40,768 nt of DNA from Vulcanimicrobiota bacterium (GTDB taxonomy: Bacteria; Vulcanimicrobiota; JAJTBE01): assembly GCA_021107945.1 (NCBI GenBank), contig JAIORV010000183.1, positions 1 through 40,768 of the forward strand. The letters are read 5' to 3'. Position numbers and translations under genes: made by a program. Positions 31,259-40,751 of this stretch are shown one piece after another. How positions within the stretch are numbered: the stretch's first letter is position 1; each line of letters opens with the position of its first letter. Below the pieces are notes generated by a model. It did no database searches and was not told the DNA's origin. It saw only the letters and a program-made list of their open reading frames with translations.

Positions 31259-33757
31259 TCACCGCGTAATCGAATGTACTATAGTATCCAACGCGCCGCA
31301 TATGAATATATCGGTTGCGCTTGTGCCGGTCACTCCAGATAGATCCTTGGTTGTAATAGTCGCAAAAGGTGTAGCGCCGGGGCTTATCTTTTGTAAGGTA
31401 GTGCCGTTATAGAAGAATATGGCTCCATTATTCCCGACCATAAATACATTGGTGGCTGATGAACCCCATACACTCTCAAACTGCGTATTTGCGTCCGCCA
31501 CTACGGTTCTGGCCCAGCTAGTACCGCCGTTCTGGCTTATATAAAGTACACCATGAGTTGCGGCATCATCTCCGACAACAAATACATTGTTTGCATCCCA
31601 CGCCCAGACTTCTTTCAGAGCGTCGGTTGCAATAACTCCTGTGCTGGTATCAACCCATGATCCTGCCGCCCATGCTCCGCCTGTGTATTTCCAGAGGTCG
31701 GCACCTTCTCCGACTGCATATACACAGTTGCTTGCACCTGCGCAATAGACATGATTGAGTTGATTTGCGCCTCCACCTGTAGGAACAATCTGACCTTCCC
31801 ACGCGGCGCCGTTGTTGCGATTGATATTACCTGCCGCACCAACTGCGTATATAGAAGTTGCATTATATCCGTGGACACCAAACCAGTTGATTGCTCCAAT
31901 ACCGCCTCCGCCGGAGCCGTTGTCAGCCCAGTTCACTCCAGCATAGCGTCTCGAGCTTCCACCATCTCCAACAGCATAGACATCGGTTGCGGTTCTTGCC
32001 CATACGTCGTGCAACGTGGTGCCTCCGGGTGCTCCACCTGCGGCATATTGAACCCATGTCGTGCCACCATTTGCAGTGGAGAGGATAATGGGTCTTCCTC
32101 CCACAACTGCACCAACTACGAAAACATTATTTGCATCAGCCGCTGATATGTCATTAACCTGTGTCCATAGGTGGTTAGGTTGGGCGATATTTTGCACCCA
32201 GTTTATACCATCGCCGGAAGATAGTTGTATGCCATTCTGATTCCCTTCGGCTCCTCCGTTTCCACCAACGATAATTAAGACAGGGCCGGTTGCATAGCAG
32301 AATGCCCCATATAGGGTTTGCTGTCCGGTATTGGCGCTGGTACGATTCGCCCAGTCTGCACCTGTTCCAAGAGGTGAATGGATAACCGCAGCGTTTCCAC
32401 CAACCAGATCACCACAGGCAATAGCATTTGTTCCGGCGGGTAAGATCCCTACCGAATATAATATGGCGTTTGGAATGACAGCTGAGTTTGTCTGATTCGC
32501 CCAATCCGCTCCGGTTCCAAGGGCGGAATATATAACTGTGCCTCTATCTACTCCAGCGGCACCTTCTGAAGGAGCGCCTACGGCAAATACCTTCGTTCCG
32601 TCATCTGCTCCACAAACATCCCAAAGACTTATATTGAGGGCTGCAGGACCTGCAGCATAGTCGTTGGGTGGGACTTGTGCTGCCCAGTCTGCTCCGGTTC
32701 CAAGGGCGGAGTATAAAATTGTTGACTGTGCTCCTACTGCGTCTCCAACTGCAAATACCTTTGTTCCATTGGCGGGAACCCATACGCCGTTCAAGTTGGC
32801 ATTGGGAGCTGAAGCTGATTGATCCGCCCAGTCACTGCCGTCTCCAAGAGCGGAGTAAAGGATTGTTCCATTGGCTCCAACGATATTTCCAACAATGAAA
32901 ACATTCGTGGCGGCGCCGTCATGTGCGCCATAGACATCGTTCAAATTTGCATTGGGGATACCCACAGTCTGCCTTGTCCAGGTCAGACCGAAGTCGGTTG
33001 AGAAAAGGACTACTCCGGTTCCTCCGACTGCATCTCCGACGATGAACCAGTTTTGCCCTGTAGAAGATCCCCATACGGCGTTAAATGACACATCAATGCC
33101 TGAATTGATTTTTTCCCTCGTGCCTTCGACACCCCGGTATATCATTCCATGTTCTCCCACAAGAATCTCTATACCGCCGGCGACATAGAATCCCTTACCC
33201 CTGTAATCTCCCTGGGGCTTCGGATTCTGCCATTCCCATCCGCTGATACCGGGTACCGGTCCCGGAGGTGTGGATGTGGGAGATGGGGTGGGGGTTGTCG
33301 TCCCAGTGGGTTGTGGCGTGGGTGTAACAGTTGTTGTAGGTGATGGTGTGGGTGTGGTTGTGGGAGTCGGGCTTGTTCCCGGAGTTATCACTGTCTCATC
33401 CGATGGAAGCTCGGTTGTTGAACCCGAGTTCACTGTAACAGCGATATTCGTTGTCTGATATCCCGACTTTGTAATTGAAAGAGTCCATGTACCAATAGGT
33501 ACATTTGCAATTGTGAACATACCAAGTTGATCGGAAGTGGATGAATAAACTTCCTTCCCTGTAGTGGAAGTATCAATTGAGCATGTGGCGTCCTGAACCG
33601 GTAGTCCGTTCTGATCGGTAACCGTTCCGGAAACTGTTCCCGTTTCTCCTCCTCCGTCACCACCGGAGCTGCCGCCGCATCCCATTGGAATGAACATGGC
33701 GACAATAAATATGGCAATGACAAGCCAGAAGAGTAAAAGTGGAATCCTTTTTTTCAT
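31259..33757 (-). CDS. Surface lipoprotein, tandem paralog 2 (beta-propeller)
   Basis: 832 residues with the same order of parts as the other three copies: signal with C27, regulatory-like beta domain (about 41-111), Thr/Pro linker, and the propeller repeats (for example LNDVYGAHDGAATNVFIVGN, VWVPANGTKVFAVGDAVGAQ). Its first 221 bp region (33522-33742) is identical to that of copy 3, while its propeller is closest to copy 1. Copy 2 differs most at the seventh repeat (LYGAFCYATGPVLIIVGG, then AEGNQNGIQLSSGDG), the same place where the other copies diverge. GGGAGG ribosome site and its own terminator, so it can be transcribed alone. Confidence 0.85.
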   Translation of the reverse strand: MKKRIPLLLFWLVIAIFIVAMFIPMGCGGSSGGDGGGETGTVSGTVTDQNGLPVQDATCSIDTSTTGKEVYSSTSDQLGMFTIANVPIGTWTLSITKSGYQTTNIAVTVNSGSTTELPSDETVITPGTSPTPTTTPTPSPTTTVTPTPQPTGTTTPTPSPTSTPPGPVPGISGWEWQNPKPQGDYRGKGFYVAGGIEILVGEHGMIYRGVEGTREKINSGIDVSFNAVWGSSTGQNWFIVGDAVGGTGVVLFSTDFGLTWTRQTVGIPNANLNDVYGAHDGAATNVFIVGNIVGANGTILYSALGDGSDWADQSASAPNANLNGVWVPANGTKVFAVGDAVGAQSTILYSALGTGADWAAQVPPNDYAAGPAALNISLWDVCGADDGTKVFAVGAPSEGAAGVDRGTVIYSALGTGADWANQTNSAVIPNAILYSVGILPAGTNAIACGDLVGGNAAVIHSPLGTGADWANRTSANTGQQTLYGAFCYATGPVLIIVGGNGGAEGNQNGIQLSSGDGINWVQNIAQPNHLWTQVNDISAADANNVFVVGAVVGGRPIILSTANGGTTWVQYAAGGAPGGTTLHDVWARTATDVYAVGDGGSSRRYAGVNWADNGSGGGGIGAINWFGVHGYNATSIYAVGAAGNINRNNGAAWEGQIVPTGGGANQLNHVYCAGASNCVYAVGEGADLWKYTGGAWAAGSWVDTSTGVIATDALKEVWAWDANNVFVVGDDAATHGVLYISQNGGTSWARTVVADANTQFESVWGSSATNVFMVGNNGAIFFYNGTTLQKISPGATPFATITTKDLSGVTGTSATDIFICGALDTIVHSITR

Positions 33758-33889
33758 TATTTATCCTCCCTTTATTGCATAATATATTCTCCCTTTATAA
33801 TGTAATTCTTAATGTATCAACAATTTCCTATCTGAGCAAATTATAAATTTGAATGAAATAAGTTGTTATTAGCTTCAGAAAGTTCGGAG

Positions 33890-33922
33890 ATAAAAAGAGA
33901 GGAGCTAATTTGCTCCTCTCTT
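33890..33922 (-). terminator. Terminator of lipoprotein copy 3
   Basis: The same 11-bp stem as after copy 2 (33895-33905 and 33912-33922), loop TAATTT, followed on the minus strand by TTTTTAT. The flanking 158 bp (33791-33948) match 36473-36630 with only a handful of differences. Confidence 0.85.
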
Positions 33923-33948
33923 GAAGATAGACCGTTTTTATACAATGA

Positions 33949-36462
33949 TCACTGTGTAATCGAATGTACTATAGTATCAAACGCTCCCGTCAGGAATAGA
34001 TCGGTCGCGCTGGATCCGGTTATTCCAAACAGATCCTTGGTTGTAATAGGTGCGGCTATTGAGCCGTGGCTGATTTGTGTTAGATTGAAACCGTCATAGT
34101 AGAATATGGAGCCATTATCGCCGACTACGAACACATTAAAGCTAGATGTGCCCCATATACTCTTAAATTCCGTGTTTGCGCCCGCCTGTACGGTTCTGGC
34201 CCAGACTGCGCCACCGCCCTCGGACACATAAAACACACCATGAGTTGCGGCGTCATCTCCAACAACAAATACATTACTTGAATCCGATGCCCAGACGTCT
34301 TTCAGATCATCAGTACCTGTAATTCCTGCGCTGATATCAGCCCATGATCCTACGACCCATGCTCCACCTGTGTATCTCCAGAGGTCGGCGTCTTCCCCGA
34401 CAGCATAGACAGAGTCTGCAGCGCCTCCACAATAGACACCGTTAAGCTGTTTTGCTCCTCCGCCTACGGCAACCTGGCCTTCCCATGCGCCGTTGTAGCG
34501 GTTGATATTACCTGCCGCGCCGACAGCGTATATTGAAGTTGCATTATATCCGTGGACACCAAACCAGTCGATTGCTCCAATGTTACCTCCGCCTGCGCCG
34601 GAGCCGTTGTCTGCCCAGTTCACTCCTTCATAGCGTCTCGAGCTTCCACCGTCTCCAACAGCATAGACATCGGTCGATGTTCTTGCCCATACGGAGTTCA
34701 ATGCGGCTGCTCCGGGTACTCCGCCTGCGGCGTATTGAGTCCAGAGTGTGCCACCATTTGCAGTTGAGAGGATTAATGGTCTTCCTCCCACAACCTCACC
34801 GACTGCAAAGACATTATTTGCATCAGCCGCTGATATATCATTGGCTTGTGTCCATCGATGGTTAGGCTGGGCGATATTTTGCACCCAGGTTATACCGTCA
34901 TTAGCTTCAGAACTGAGGATAATGCCATTTTCCATGGTATAGTTTCCTCCGTCTCCACCAAAACACAGTAATTTGTTACCACAATGTGTGGCCATTAGAT
35001 TCTGCCCGGATAGGGCTCCGACTGAACGATCAGCCCAGTTGGCGCCATCACCCGCTGCACAATGAATCAGGGTGCCAATTCCACCCAGCGAGTTACCGCC
35101 TGCAATAGCGTGGGTTCCTGCGGGAAGCATGGAAACAGAATTGTAAGTGGTATTAATTAAGCCGACACCAGCTCCACCAATGTTTTTAGATTGGTTAGTC
35201 CAAAGACCGCCTTCATTGATAGTATAGATTATTGTTCCTCCCTGTCCAGCATCTACAATAGAAGGTGCTCCAACTATAAACACTTTTGATCCATCAAGAT
35301 TTCCACCGACATCCATGAAATTTGCATTGATGAGTGCCGGAATGCCCGGAACCGCCAAGTCAAGGGGTGGATTTTGTCTTGTCCAGTTTGTGCCCTGGTT
35401 GTTGGAGTATAGAATAACTCCTTTGGCTGTCTCTACATTTCCAACAGCAAACACAACAGAAGCATCAGAATCAACCCATACGCCGTTCAGGATCGTGACA
35501 ACGTTATTGGGCTTCGTTGATTGATCTACCCAGTCTGCCCCGGTTCCGAGAGCTGAAAACAGGATAGTCCCGTTTCCTCCGTCAGGTGCACCAACTACGA
35601 ACACATTTGTTCCATCGTTGGCTCCATAGACATCCATAAGATTTCCATTGGGGATACCCGCAACCTGCCTTGCCCAGGTCTGACCTGAGTCGCTGGAGTA
35701 TAGAATTACTCCACTGCCGGCATCAGTATCCCCGACAATAAACCATTTTGTTCCATCATTAGAACCCCATACGGAATTCAGGTTTACGTTGAGTCCGGAG
35801 TTTATCTTGGCCCATCCGGTCCCGGTTTTCCGTAGGATCATTCCTCCTTGTCCAACTATTATCCCGATATTGTTGGCAAAAAAAGCTCCACGGATCTGAT
35901 AATCTGCCTGGGGTTTCGGATTCTGCAATTCCCATCCGCCGATACCGGGCACGGGTATAGGTCCCGGTCCCGGTGAAGTTGTGGGAGACGGGCTTGGAGT
36001 TACCGTCCCCGTGGGTTGTGGCGTGGGTGTAACAGTTGTTGTAGGTGAGGGTGTAGGTGTAGTTGTGGGAGTCGGGCTTGTTCCCGGAGTTATCACTGTT
36101 TCATTCGATGGAACCTCGGTTGTTGAACCCGAGTTCACTGTAACAGAGATATTCATTGTTTGAAATCCCGACTTTGAAATCGAAAGAGTCCATATACCAA
36201 TAGGTACATTTGCAATTGAGAACATCCCAAGTTGATCGGAAGTGGATGAATAAACTTCCTTCCCTGTAGTGGAAGTATCAATTGAGCATGTGGCGTCCTG
36301 AACCGGTAGTCCGTTCTGATCGGTAACCGTTCCGGAAACTGTTCCCGTTTCTCCTCCTCCGTCACCACCGGAGCTGCCGCCGCATCCCATTGGAATGAAC
36401 ATGGCGACAATAAATATGGCAATGACAAGCCAGAAGAGTAAAAGTGGTGTCCTTTTTTTCAT
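33949..36462 (-). CDS. Surface lipoprotein, tandem paralog 3 (beta-propeller)
   Basis: 837 residues, same architecture. The N-terminal half of the propeller is the most divergent of the four (for example VDQSTKPNNVVTILNGVWVD, IIYTINEGGLWTNQSKNIGG), whereas its C-terminal half is nearly identical to copy 4. The shift is abrupt, as expected for recombination between paralogs. The final repeats end DLFGITGSSATDLFLTGAFD. Because the head matches copy 2 and the tail matches copy 4, it is a mosaic. Ribosome site GGGAGG; promoter elements TTGATA and TATAAA lie upstream in a segment shared with copy 2. Confidence 0.85.
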   Translation of the reverse strand: MKKRTPLLLFWLVIAIFIVAMFIPMGCGGSSGGDGGGETGTVSGTVTDQNGLPVQDATCSIDTSTTGKEVYSSTSDQLGMFSIANVPIGIWTLSISKSGFQTMNISVTVNSGSTTEVPSNETVITPGTSPTPTTTPTPSPTTTVTPTPQPTGTVTPSPSPTTSPGPGPIPVPGIGGWELQNPKPQADYQIRGAFFANNIGIIVGQGGMILRKTGTGWAKINSGLNVNLNSVWGSNDGTKWFIVGDTDAGSGVILYSSDSGQTWARQVAGIPNGNLMDVYGANDGTNVFVVGAPDGGNGTILFSALGTGADWVDQSTKPNNVVTILNGVWVDSDASVVFAVGNVETAKGVILYSNNQGTNWTRQNPPLDLAVPGIPALINANFMDVGGNLDGSKVFIVGAPSIVDAGQGGTIIYTINEGGLWTNQSKNIGGAGVGLINTTYNSVSMLPAGTHAIAGGNSLGGIGTLIHCAAGDGANWADRSVGALSGQNLMATHCGNKLLCFGGDGGNYTMENGIILSSEANDGITWVQNIAQPNHRWTQANDISAADANNVFAVGEVVGGRPLILSTANGGTLWTQYAAGGVPGAAALNSVWARTSTDVYAVGDGGSSRRYEGVNWADNGSGAGGGNIGAIDWFGVHGYNATSIYAVGAAGNINRYNGAWEGQVAVGGGAKQLNGVYCGGAADSVYAVGEDADLWRYTGGAWVVGSWADISAGITGTDDLKDVWASDSSNVFVVGDDAATHGVFYVSEGGGAVWARTVQAGANTEFKSIWGTSSFNVFVVGDNGSIFYYDGFNLTQISHGSIAAPITTKDLFGITGSSATDLFLTGAFDTIVHSITQ
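34371..34855. repeat. 485-bp tract identical to 37053-37537
   Basis: I compared this tract base by base with 37053-37537 (offset 2682) and found no difference over 485 bp, with mismatches resuming immediately outside. It codes for propeller repeats 7-10 of copies 3 and 4. Confidence 0.85.
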
Positions 36463-36573
36463 TATTTATCCTCCCTTTTATAATGTAATTCTTAATGTAT
36501 CAACGATTTCCTATCTGAGCAAATTATAAATTTGAATGAAATAAGTTGTTATTAGCCGCAGAAAGTTCGGAGA

Positions 36574-36605
36574 TAAAAAGAGAGGAGCTAATTTGCTCCT
36601 CTCTT
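36574..36605 (-). terminator. Terminator of lipoprotein copy 4
   Basis: Stem AAGAGAGGAGC (36578-36588) / GCTCCTCTCTT (36595-36605), loop TAATTT, T-run on the minus strand. Nearly identical in sequence and surroundings to the terminator of copy 3. Confidence 0.85.
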
Positions 36606-36630
36606 GAAGATAGATCGTTTTATACCATGA

Positions 36631-39132
36631 TCACTGTGTAATCGAATGTACTATAGTATCAAACGTTCCCGTCAGGAATAGATCGGTTGCACTGGATCCG
36701 GTTATTCCATGCAGATCCTTGGTTGTAATAGGTGAGGCTATTGAGCCGTGGCTGATTTGTGTTAGATTGAAACCGTCATAGCGGAATATGGAGCCATTGT
36801 CGCCGACTACGAACACATTAAAGCTAGATGTGCCCCATACACTCTTAAATTCCGTGTTTGCGGCCGCCTGTACGGTTCTGGCCCAGACCGCGCCACCGCC
36901 CTGGGATACATAAAACACACCATGAGTTGCGGCGTCATCTCCGACAACAAATACATTACTTGCATCCGATGCCCAGACGTCTTTCAGATCATCGGTACCT
37001 GTAATTCCTGCGCTGATATCAGCCCAAGATCCTACGATCCATGCTCCGCCGGTGTATCTCCAGAGGTCGGCGTCTTCCCCGACAGCATAGACAGAGTCTG
37101 CAGCGCCTCCACAATAGACACCGTTAAGCTGTTTTGCTCCTCCGCCTACGGCAACCTGGCCTTCCCATGCGCCGTTGTAGCGGTTGATATTACCTGCCGC
37201 GCCGACAGCGTATATTGAAGTTGCATTATATCCGTGGACACCAAACCAGTCGATTGCTCCAATGTTACCTCCGCCTGCGCCGGAGCCGTTGTCTGCCCAG
37301 TTCACTCCTTCATAGCGTCTCGAGCTTCCACCGTCTCCAACAGCATAGACATCGGTCGATGTTCTTGCCCATACGGAGTTCAATGCGGCTGCTCCGGGTA
37401 CTCCGCCTGCGGCGTATTGAGTCCAGAGTGTGCCACCATTTGCAGTTGAGAGGATTAATGGTCTTCCTCCCACAACCTCACCGACTGCAAAGACATTATT
37501 TGCATCAGCCGCTGATATATCATTGGCTTGTGTCCATACGTGGTTAGGTTGGGCGATATTTTGTACCCATGTTATACCATCAGCGGAGGAGATAAAAATG
37601 CCATTTGCCTGGGTATGGTCGCCTGCGTTTCCGCCAGAGCAGGTTAAATTGGGGCCAACCATGCAAAATGCGGCAAGCAGGTCCTGTTGCCCGGTGTTGG
37701 CACTGGTGCGATCCGCCCAGTCTGCGCCTGTTCCAAGAGGTGAATGGACAACTACGCCGTTTCCACCGACTATGTCTCCGCAGGCAATTGCATTTGTTCC
37801 GGCGGGTAAGATCCCAACTGATCTCAATGTGGTGTTTGGAATGACGGCATCGTTGGTCTGATTCGCCCAATCTGCTCCGGTTCCAAGTGCGGAATATATA
37901 ACTGTTGCTCTAAATACTCCAGCGGCACCTTCTGAAGGAGCGCCTACGGCAAATACCTTCGTTCCACCATCTGCCCCACAGACATCCATAAGACTTATAT
38001 TGAGGGCTGCCGGACCCGCAGCATAGTCATTTGGTGGGACTTGTGCTGCCCAGTCTGCTCCGGTTCCAAGAGCGGAGTATAGAATAGTTGACTGTGCTCC
38101 CACTGCGTCTCCAACTGCAATTACTTTTGTTCCATCGGCGGGAACCCATACGCCGTTCAGGTGGGCATTGGGTGCCGAGGCTGATTGATCCGCCCAGTCA
38201 CTGCCGTCTCCAAGAGCGGAGTATAGAATTGTTCCGTTCACTCCACCGGAATTTCCGACAACAAAAACATTCGTGGCGGCGCCGTCATGCGCGCCATAGA
38301 CATCATTCAAATTGAAATTGGGGACTCCGACGGTTTGCCTTGTCCAGGTCACGCCTGAGTTGCTTGAGTATAGAATTACTCCAGTGCCGGCATTAGTATC
38401 TCCGACAATAAACCATTTTGTTCCATCATTGGAACCCCATACAGAATTCAGATTCAAATCGAGTCCGGAATTTATCTCGGTCCACCCGGTCGCGTCTTCT
38501 CGCCAGATCATACCGTGTTGGCCAACTATAATGCCGACAGTGGCGGCACCATAAGCTCCCCGAATTTGATAATCTCCCTGTAACAGCGGATTCTGCCATT
38601 CCCATCCGCTGATACCGGGTACGGGTATAGGTCCTGGTCCCTGTGTAGGTGTGGGAGTCGGACTTGGACTTGTCGTCCCCGTGGGCGATGGTGTTGGTGA
38701 AACTGTTGTTGTAGGTGATGGTGTGGGTGTAGTTGTGGGTGTCGGGCTTGTTCCCGGAGTTATCACTGTTTCATTCGATGGAATCTCGGTTGTTGAACCC
38801 GAGTTCACTGTAACAGTGATATTCGTTGTCTGATATCCCGACATTGAAATTGAAAGAGTCCATGTACCCACAGGTACATTTAAAATTGTGAACGCTCCCA
38901 GTTGATCGGTAGTAGATGAATAGACTTCCTTCCCTGTAGTGGAAGTATCAATTGAGCAAGTAGCGTCCTGAACGGGCAGTCCATTCTGGTCGGTAACCGT
39001 TCCGGAAACTGATCCCGTTTCTCCTCCTCCGTCACCACCGGAGCTGCCGCCGCATCCCATTGGAATGAACATGGCGACAATAAACACGGCAATGAATAGC
39101 CAGAAGAACATAATAGCAGGTTTTTTCTTCAA
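36631..39132 (-). CDS. Surface lipoprotein, tandem paralog 4 (beta-propeller)
   Basis: 833 residues, begun at TTG (39130-39132) after AGGAGGGG; the signal MKKKPAIMFFWLFIAVFIVA differs slightly from the other copies but reaches the same IPMGC. Parts: regulatory-like domain (about 41-111), linker, then propeller repeats. The first half of the propeller is closest to copies 1 and 2 (LYSALGDGSDW, SEGAAGVFRATVIYSALGTG) and the second half to copy 3, with the crossover near the seventh repeat. It is the promoter-proximal gene of the array, and the 303-bp upstream spacer is distinct from those of the others. Confidence 0.85.
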   Translation of the reverse strand: MKKKPAIMFFWLFIAVFIVAMFIPMGCGGSSGGDGGGETGSVSGTVTDQNGLPVQDATCSIDTSTTGKEVYSSTTDQLGAFTILNVPVGTWTLSISMSGYQTTNITVTVNSGSTTEIPSNETVITPGTSPTPTTTPTPSPTTTVSPTPSPTGTTSPSPTPTPTQGPGPIPVPGISGWEWQNPLLQGDYQIRGAYGAATVGIIVGQHGMIWREDATGWTEINSGLDLNLNSVWGSNDGTKWFIVGDTNAGTGVILYSSNSGVTWTRQTVGVPNFNLNDVYGAHDGAATNVFVVGNSGGVNGTILYSALGDGSDWADQSASAPNAHLNGVWVPADGTKVIAVGDAVGAQSTILYSALGTGADWAAQVPPNDYAAGPAALNISLMDVCGADGGTKVFAVGAPSEGAAGVFRATVIYSALGTGADWANQTNDAVIPNTTLRSVGILPAGTNAIACGDIVGGNGVVVHSPLGTGADWADRTSANTGQQDLLAAFCMVGPNLTCSGGNAGDHTQANGIFISSADGITWVQNIAQPNHVWTQANDISAADANNVFAVGEVVGGRPLILSTANGGTLWTQYAAGGVPGAAALNSVWARTSTDVYAVGDGGSSRRYEGVNWADNGSGAGGGNIGAIDWFGVHGYNATSIYAVGAAGNINRYNGAWEGQVAVGGGAKQLNGVYCGGAADSVYAVGEDADLWRYTGGAWIVGSWADISAGITGTDDLKDVWASDASNVFVVGDDAATHGVFYVSQGGGAVWARTVQAAANTEFKSVWGTSSFNVFVVGDNGSIFRYDGFNLTQISHGSIASPITTKDLHGITGSSATDLFLTGTFDTIVHSITQ
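37053..37537. repeat. 485-bp tract identical to 34371-34855
   Basis: The partner of the tract in copy 3; same coding phase, no differences found. Confidence 0.85.
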
Positions 39133-39435
39133 TTTATCCCCTCCTTTAAAATTAAGTCGTGTCCTGATATCCAGTTATTAGCTTCTGAGACCTGATTGAA
39201 ATGGGCTTTCTAGATCATATTACATAATAATAGGACATCAGCGACCGACCTGAAGCATGGTAGCTGATAAAACAGGATTACTTTAACCGAATTAATTCCC
39301 AGCAAAGATCATGGGGCTTGGAAATCAAGAAAAAATAACATTATACTCAGTTTTTAAATTCATTGTATTCATTAAAAATCCTTTATACTTTTGGATATTT
39401 TATCGTATCCGCAAACAATAAAGACCGAAAATTAA
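39133..39435. other. Gene-free spacer upstream of the lipoprotein array
   Basis: 303 bp of AT-rich DNA. It must contain the promoter of copy 4, but no clear -35/-10 pair stands out. None of the dispersed repeat words seen elsewhere in the window occurs here. Confidence 0.5.
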
Positions 39436-40566
39436 TCAATAAAACGCAGGCAATTCACCAAAAGCGGAGACAAGAGCCCATAATCCTCCCAGTATCAATG
39501 AATGTCCTCCCGCAAGAATCGGAATTGGTGAATTTACAACTCTTTTTGTGAACTCCTTAACAAAAGGATCTTCTATCTTCCCGGGAATTCCAAGGTCGGA
39601 GTAAAACCTGTCTTTTGTGCTGACTTTCTTGCATATATGAGCGAATATCACGCGGGAGTCAATGACGGCGCCCTTGCTTGTCTCCTCGATAAATTTAAAA
39701 ACTGTGTCAAGTCCGACTTCTTCTATCATCTCCCCTAAAAAAGAACGAACCTCTCTTCTTTGCAACCTGCCGGAAGAGCGCATGCCTCTCTCTTCCGATA
39801 TTATGCGGTATTTGCAGGGACTTCTTGTATCGAGATATTTAAACAACGAGGAGCCTACCCTGCCTGAAAGAAAAATCTTGTTTCTCTCAGGAAGAAATGA
39901 AATGAATTTTTTAATCCTTGTTGTATCAATATCCAGCGTTTTTAGATAATCGGCGGTGTGCGGTGGAGTATTGGGATGAACTTTTAATACCAAAAGATCG
40001 GCAGGTGTATCAACATCTCCGATTATCTCAACAGATGGAGCTATATATATAGAGCGAAGTGCCCTGTCCTGCCATAAGTAATATGCAAGGTTATTATCCA
40101 TCGGAGGTGGGGTTATTTCAAGCGAAGCTTCCGCCGGGGTAAATGCGACCCAATCCGCAGAGAAAAAATTATTTGTATATAGTATGTTTTTTCCTGCTGA
40201 AATTGAGGCGCAAAAACTTGCCAGGAGTTCTCTCGTTATAAAAGGGGAAGCTCCCGCTCCCCAGTAAAAAACATTTTTTGGATTATATTTCAAAATTCGA
40301 TCGTTGAGCCATTTGCCGAAATTGAAACTATTGGTGGAATGATATTTATCGGGAATTATTCGTGAATCTGATCCATTAACCGTAACAGCATCCAGGAAGT
40401 CGTCGTCATTTGAGCTTATTATAACTCGATCTATTGTCTCAATTGAATTAAGCTTCCCTAAAAGGTCAAAAACCATTGCCTCTCTGGTTTTTTTAACCCA
40501 ACCGTCCGGCTCGGAGGTTATCTTTTTACTTCCGGCCAGAATGAAGAATGTAATAAGATTATTCAT
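39436..40566 (-). CDS. Nucleotidyltransferase-like (GT-A fold) protein, divergent
   Basis: 376 residues from the ATG at 40564-40566 (a TTG two codons upstream is possible and nearer to GGCAGG). The N-terminus MNNLITFFILAGSKKI followed by KTREAMVFDLLGKLNSIETI, VIISSNDDDF and later IIGDVDTPADLLVLKVHP (about 204-221) follows the plan of sugar-phosphate and MobA/CofC-like nucleotidyltransferases, which join NTP to a phosphate acceptor. The usual glycine-rich loop with arginine is altered (LAGSKK), so NTP binding is uncertain. The C-terminal 150 residues (GRVGSSLFKYLDTRSPCKYR, then ERGMRSSGRLQRREVRSFLG) are extra. Function unknown. Confidence 0.5.
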   Translation of the reverse strand: MNNLITFFILAGSKKITSEPDGWVKKTREAMVFDLLGKLNSIETIDRVIISSNDDDFLDAVTVNGSDSRIIPDKYHSTNSFNFGKWLNDRILKYNPKNVFYWGAGASPFITRELLASFCASISAGKNILYTNNFFSADWVAFTPAEASLEITPPPMDNNLAYYLWQDRALRSIYIAPSVEIIGDVDTPADLLVLKVHPNTPPHTADYLKTLDIDTTRIKKFISFLPERNKIFLSGRVGSSLFKYLDTRSPCKYRIISEERGMRSSGRLQRREVRSFLGEMIEEVGLDTVFKFIEETSKGAVIDSRVIFAHICKKVSTKDRFYSDLGIPGKIEDPFVKEFTKRVVNSPIPILAGGHSLILGGLWALVSAFGELPAFY

Positions 40567-40731
40567 AATCAATATTGCCTGCCATTTGTTTAATATTAGT
40601 TCTTAGATTTCGCACACCTGATATCTTTTAACTAAATCACTCAATTTGTCAAAAAAGCGATGAAATTTTTCCTTATTTGTCTTATAACCATATTTCATAA
40701 TATTTATAAACTTATCGAGTTTTTAAGACAA

Positions 40732-40751
40732 CACCCGATTTCAATCGGGTG
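40732..40751. other. Hairpin at the window edge
   Basis: CACCCGAT-TTCA-ATCGGGTG, a perfect 8-4-8 hairpin followed by GTTAGAAGCC. It resembles subterminal hairpins of IS200/IS605-type elements or REP sequences, but the window ends 17 bp later and nothing more can be decided. Confidence 0.35.

Noticed and set aside
34533-37547. Identical antisense open frames at 34533-34865 and 37215-37547
   Set aside because: Their near-identity only reflects the 485-bp conversion tract of the lipoprotein genes; they have no ribosome sites and an Arg/Leu/His-rich composition typical of shadows.
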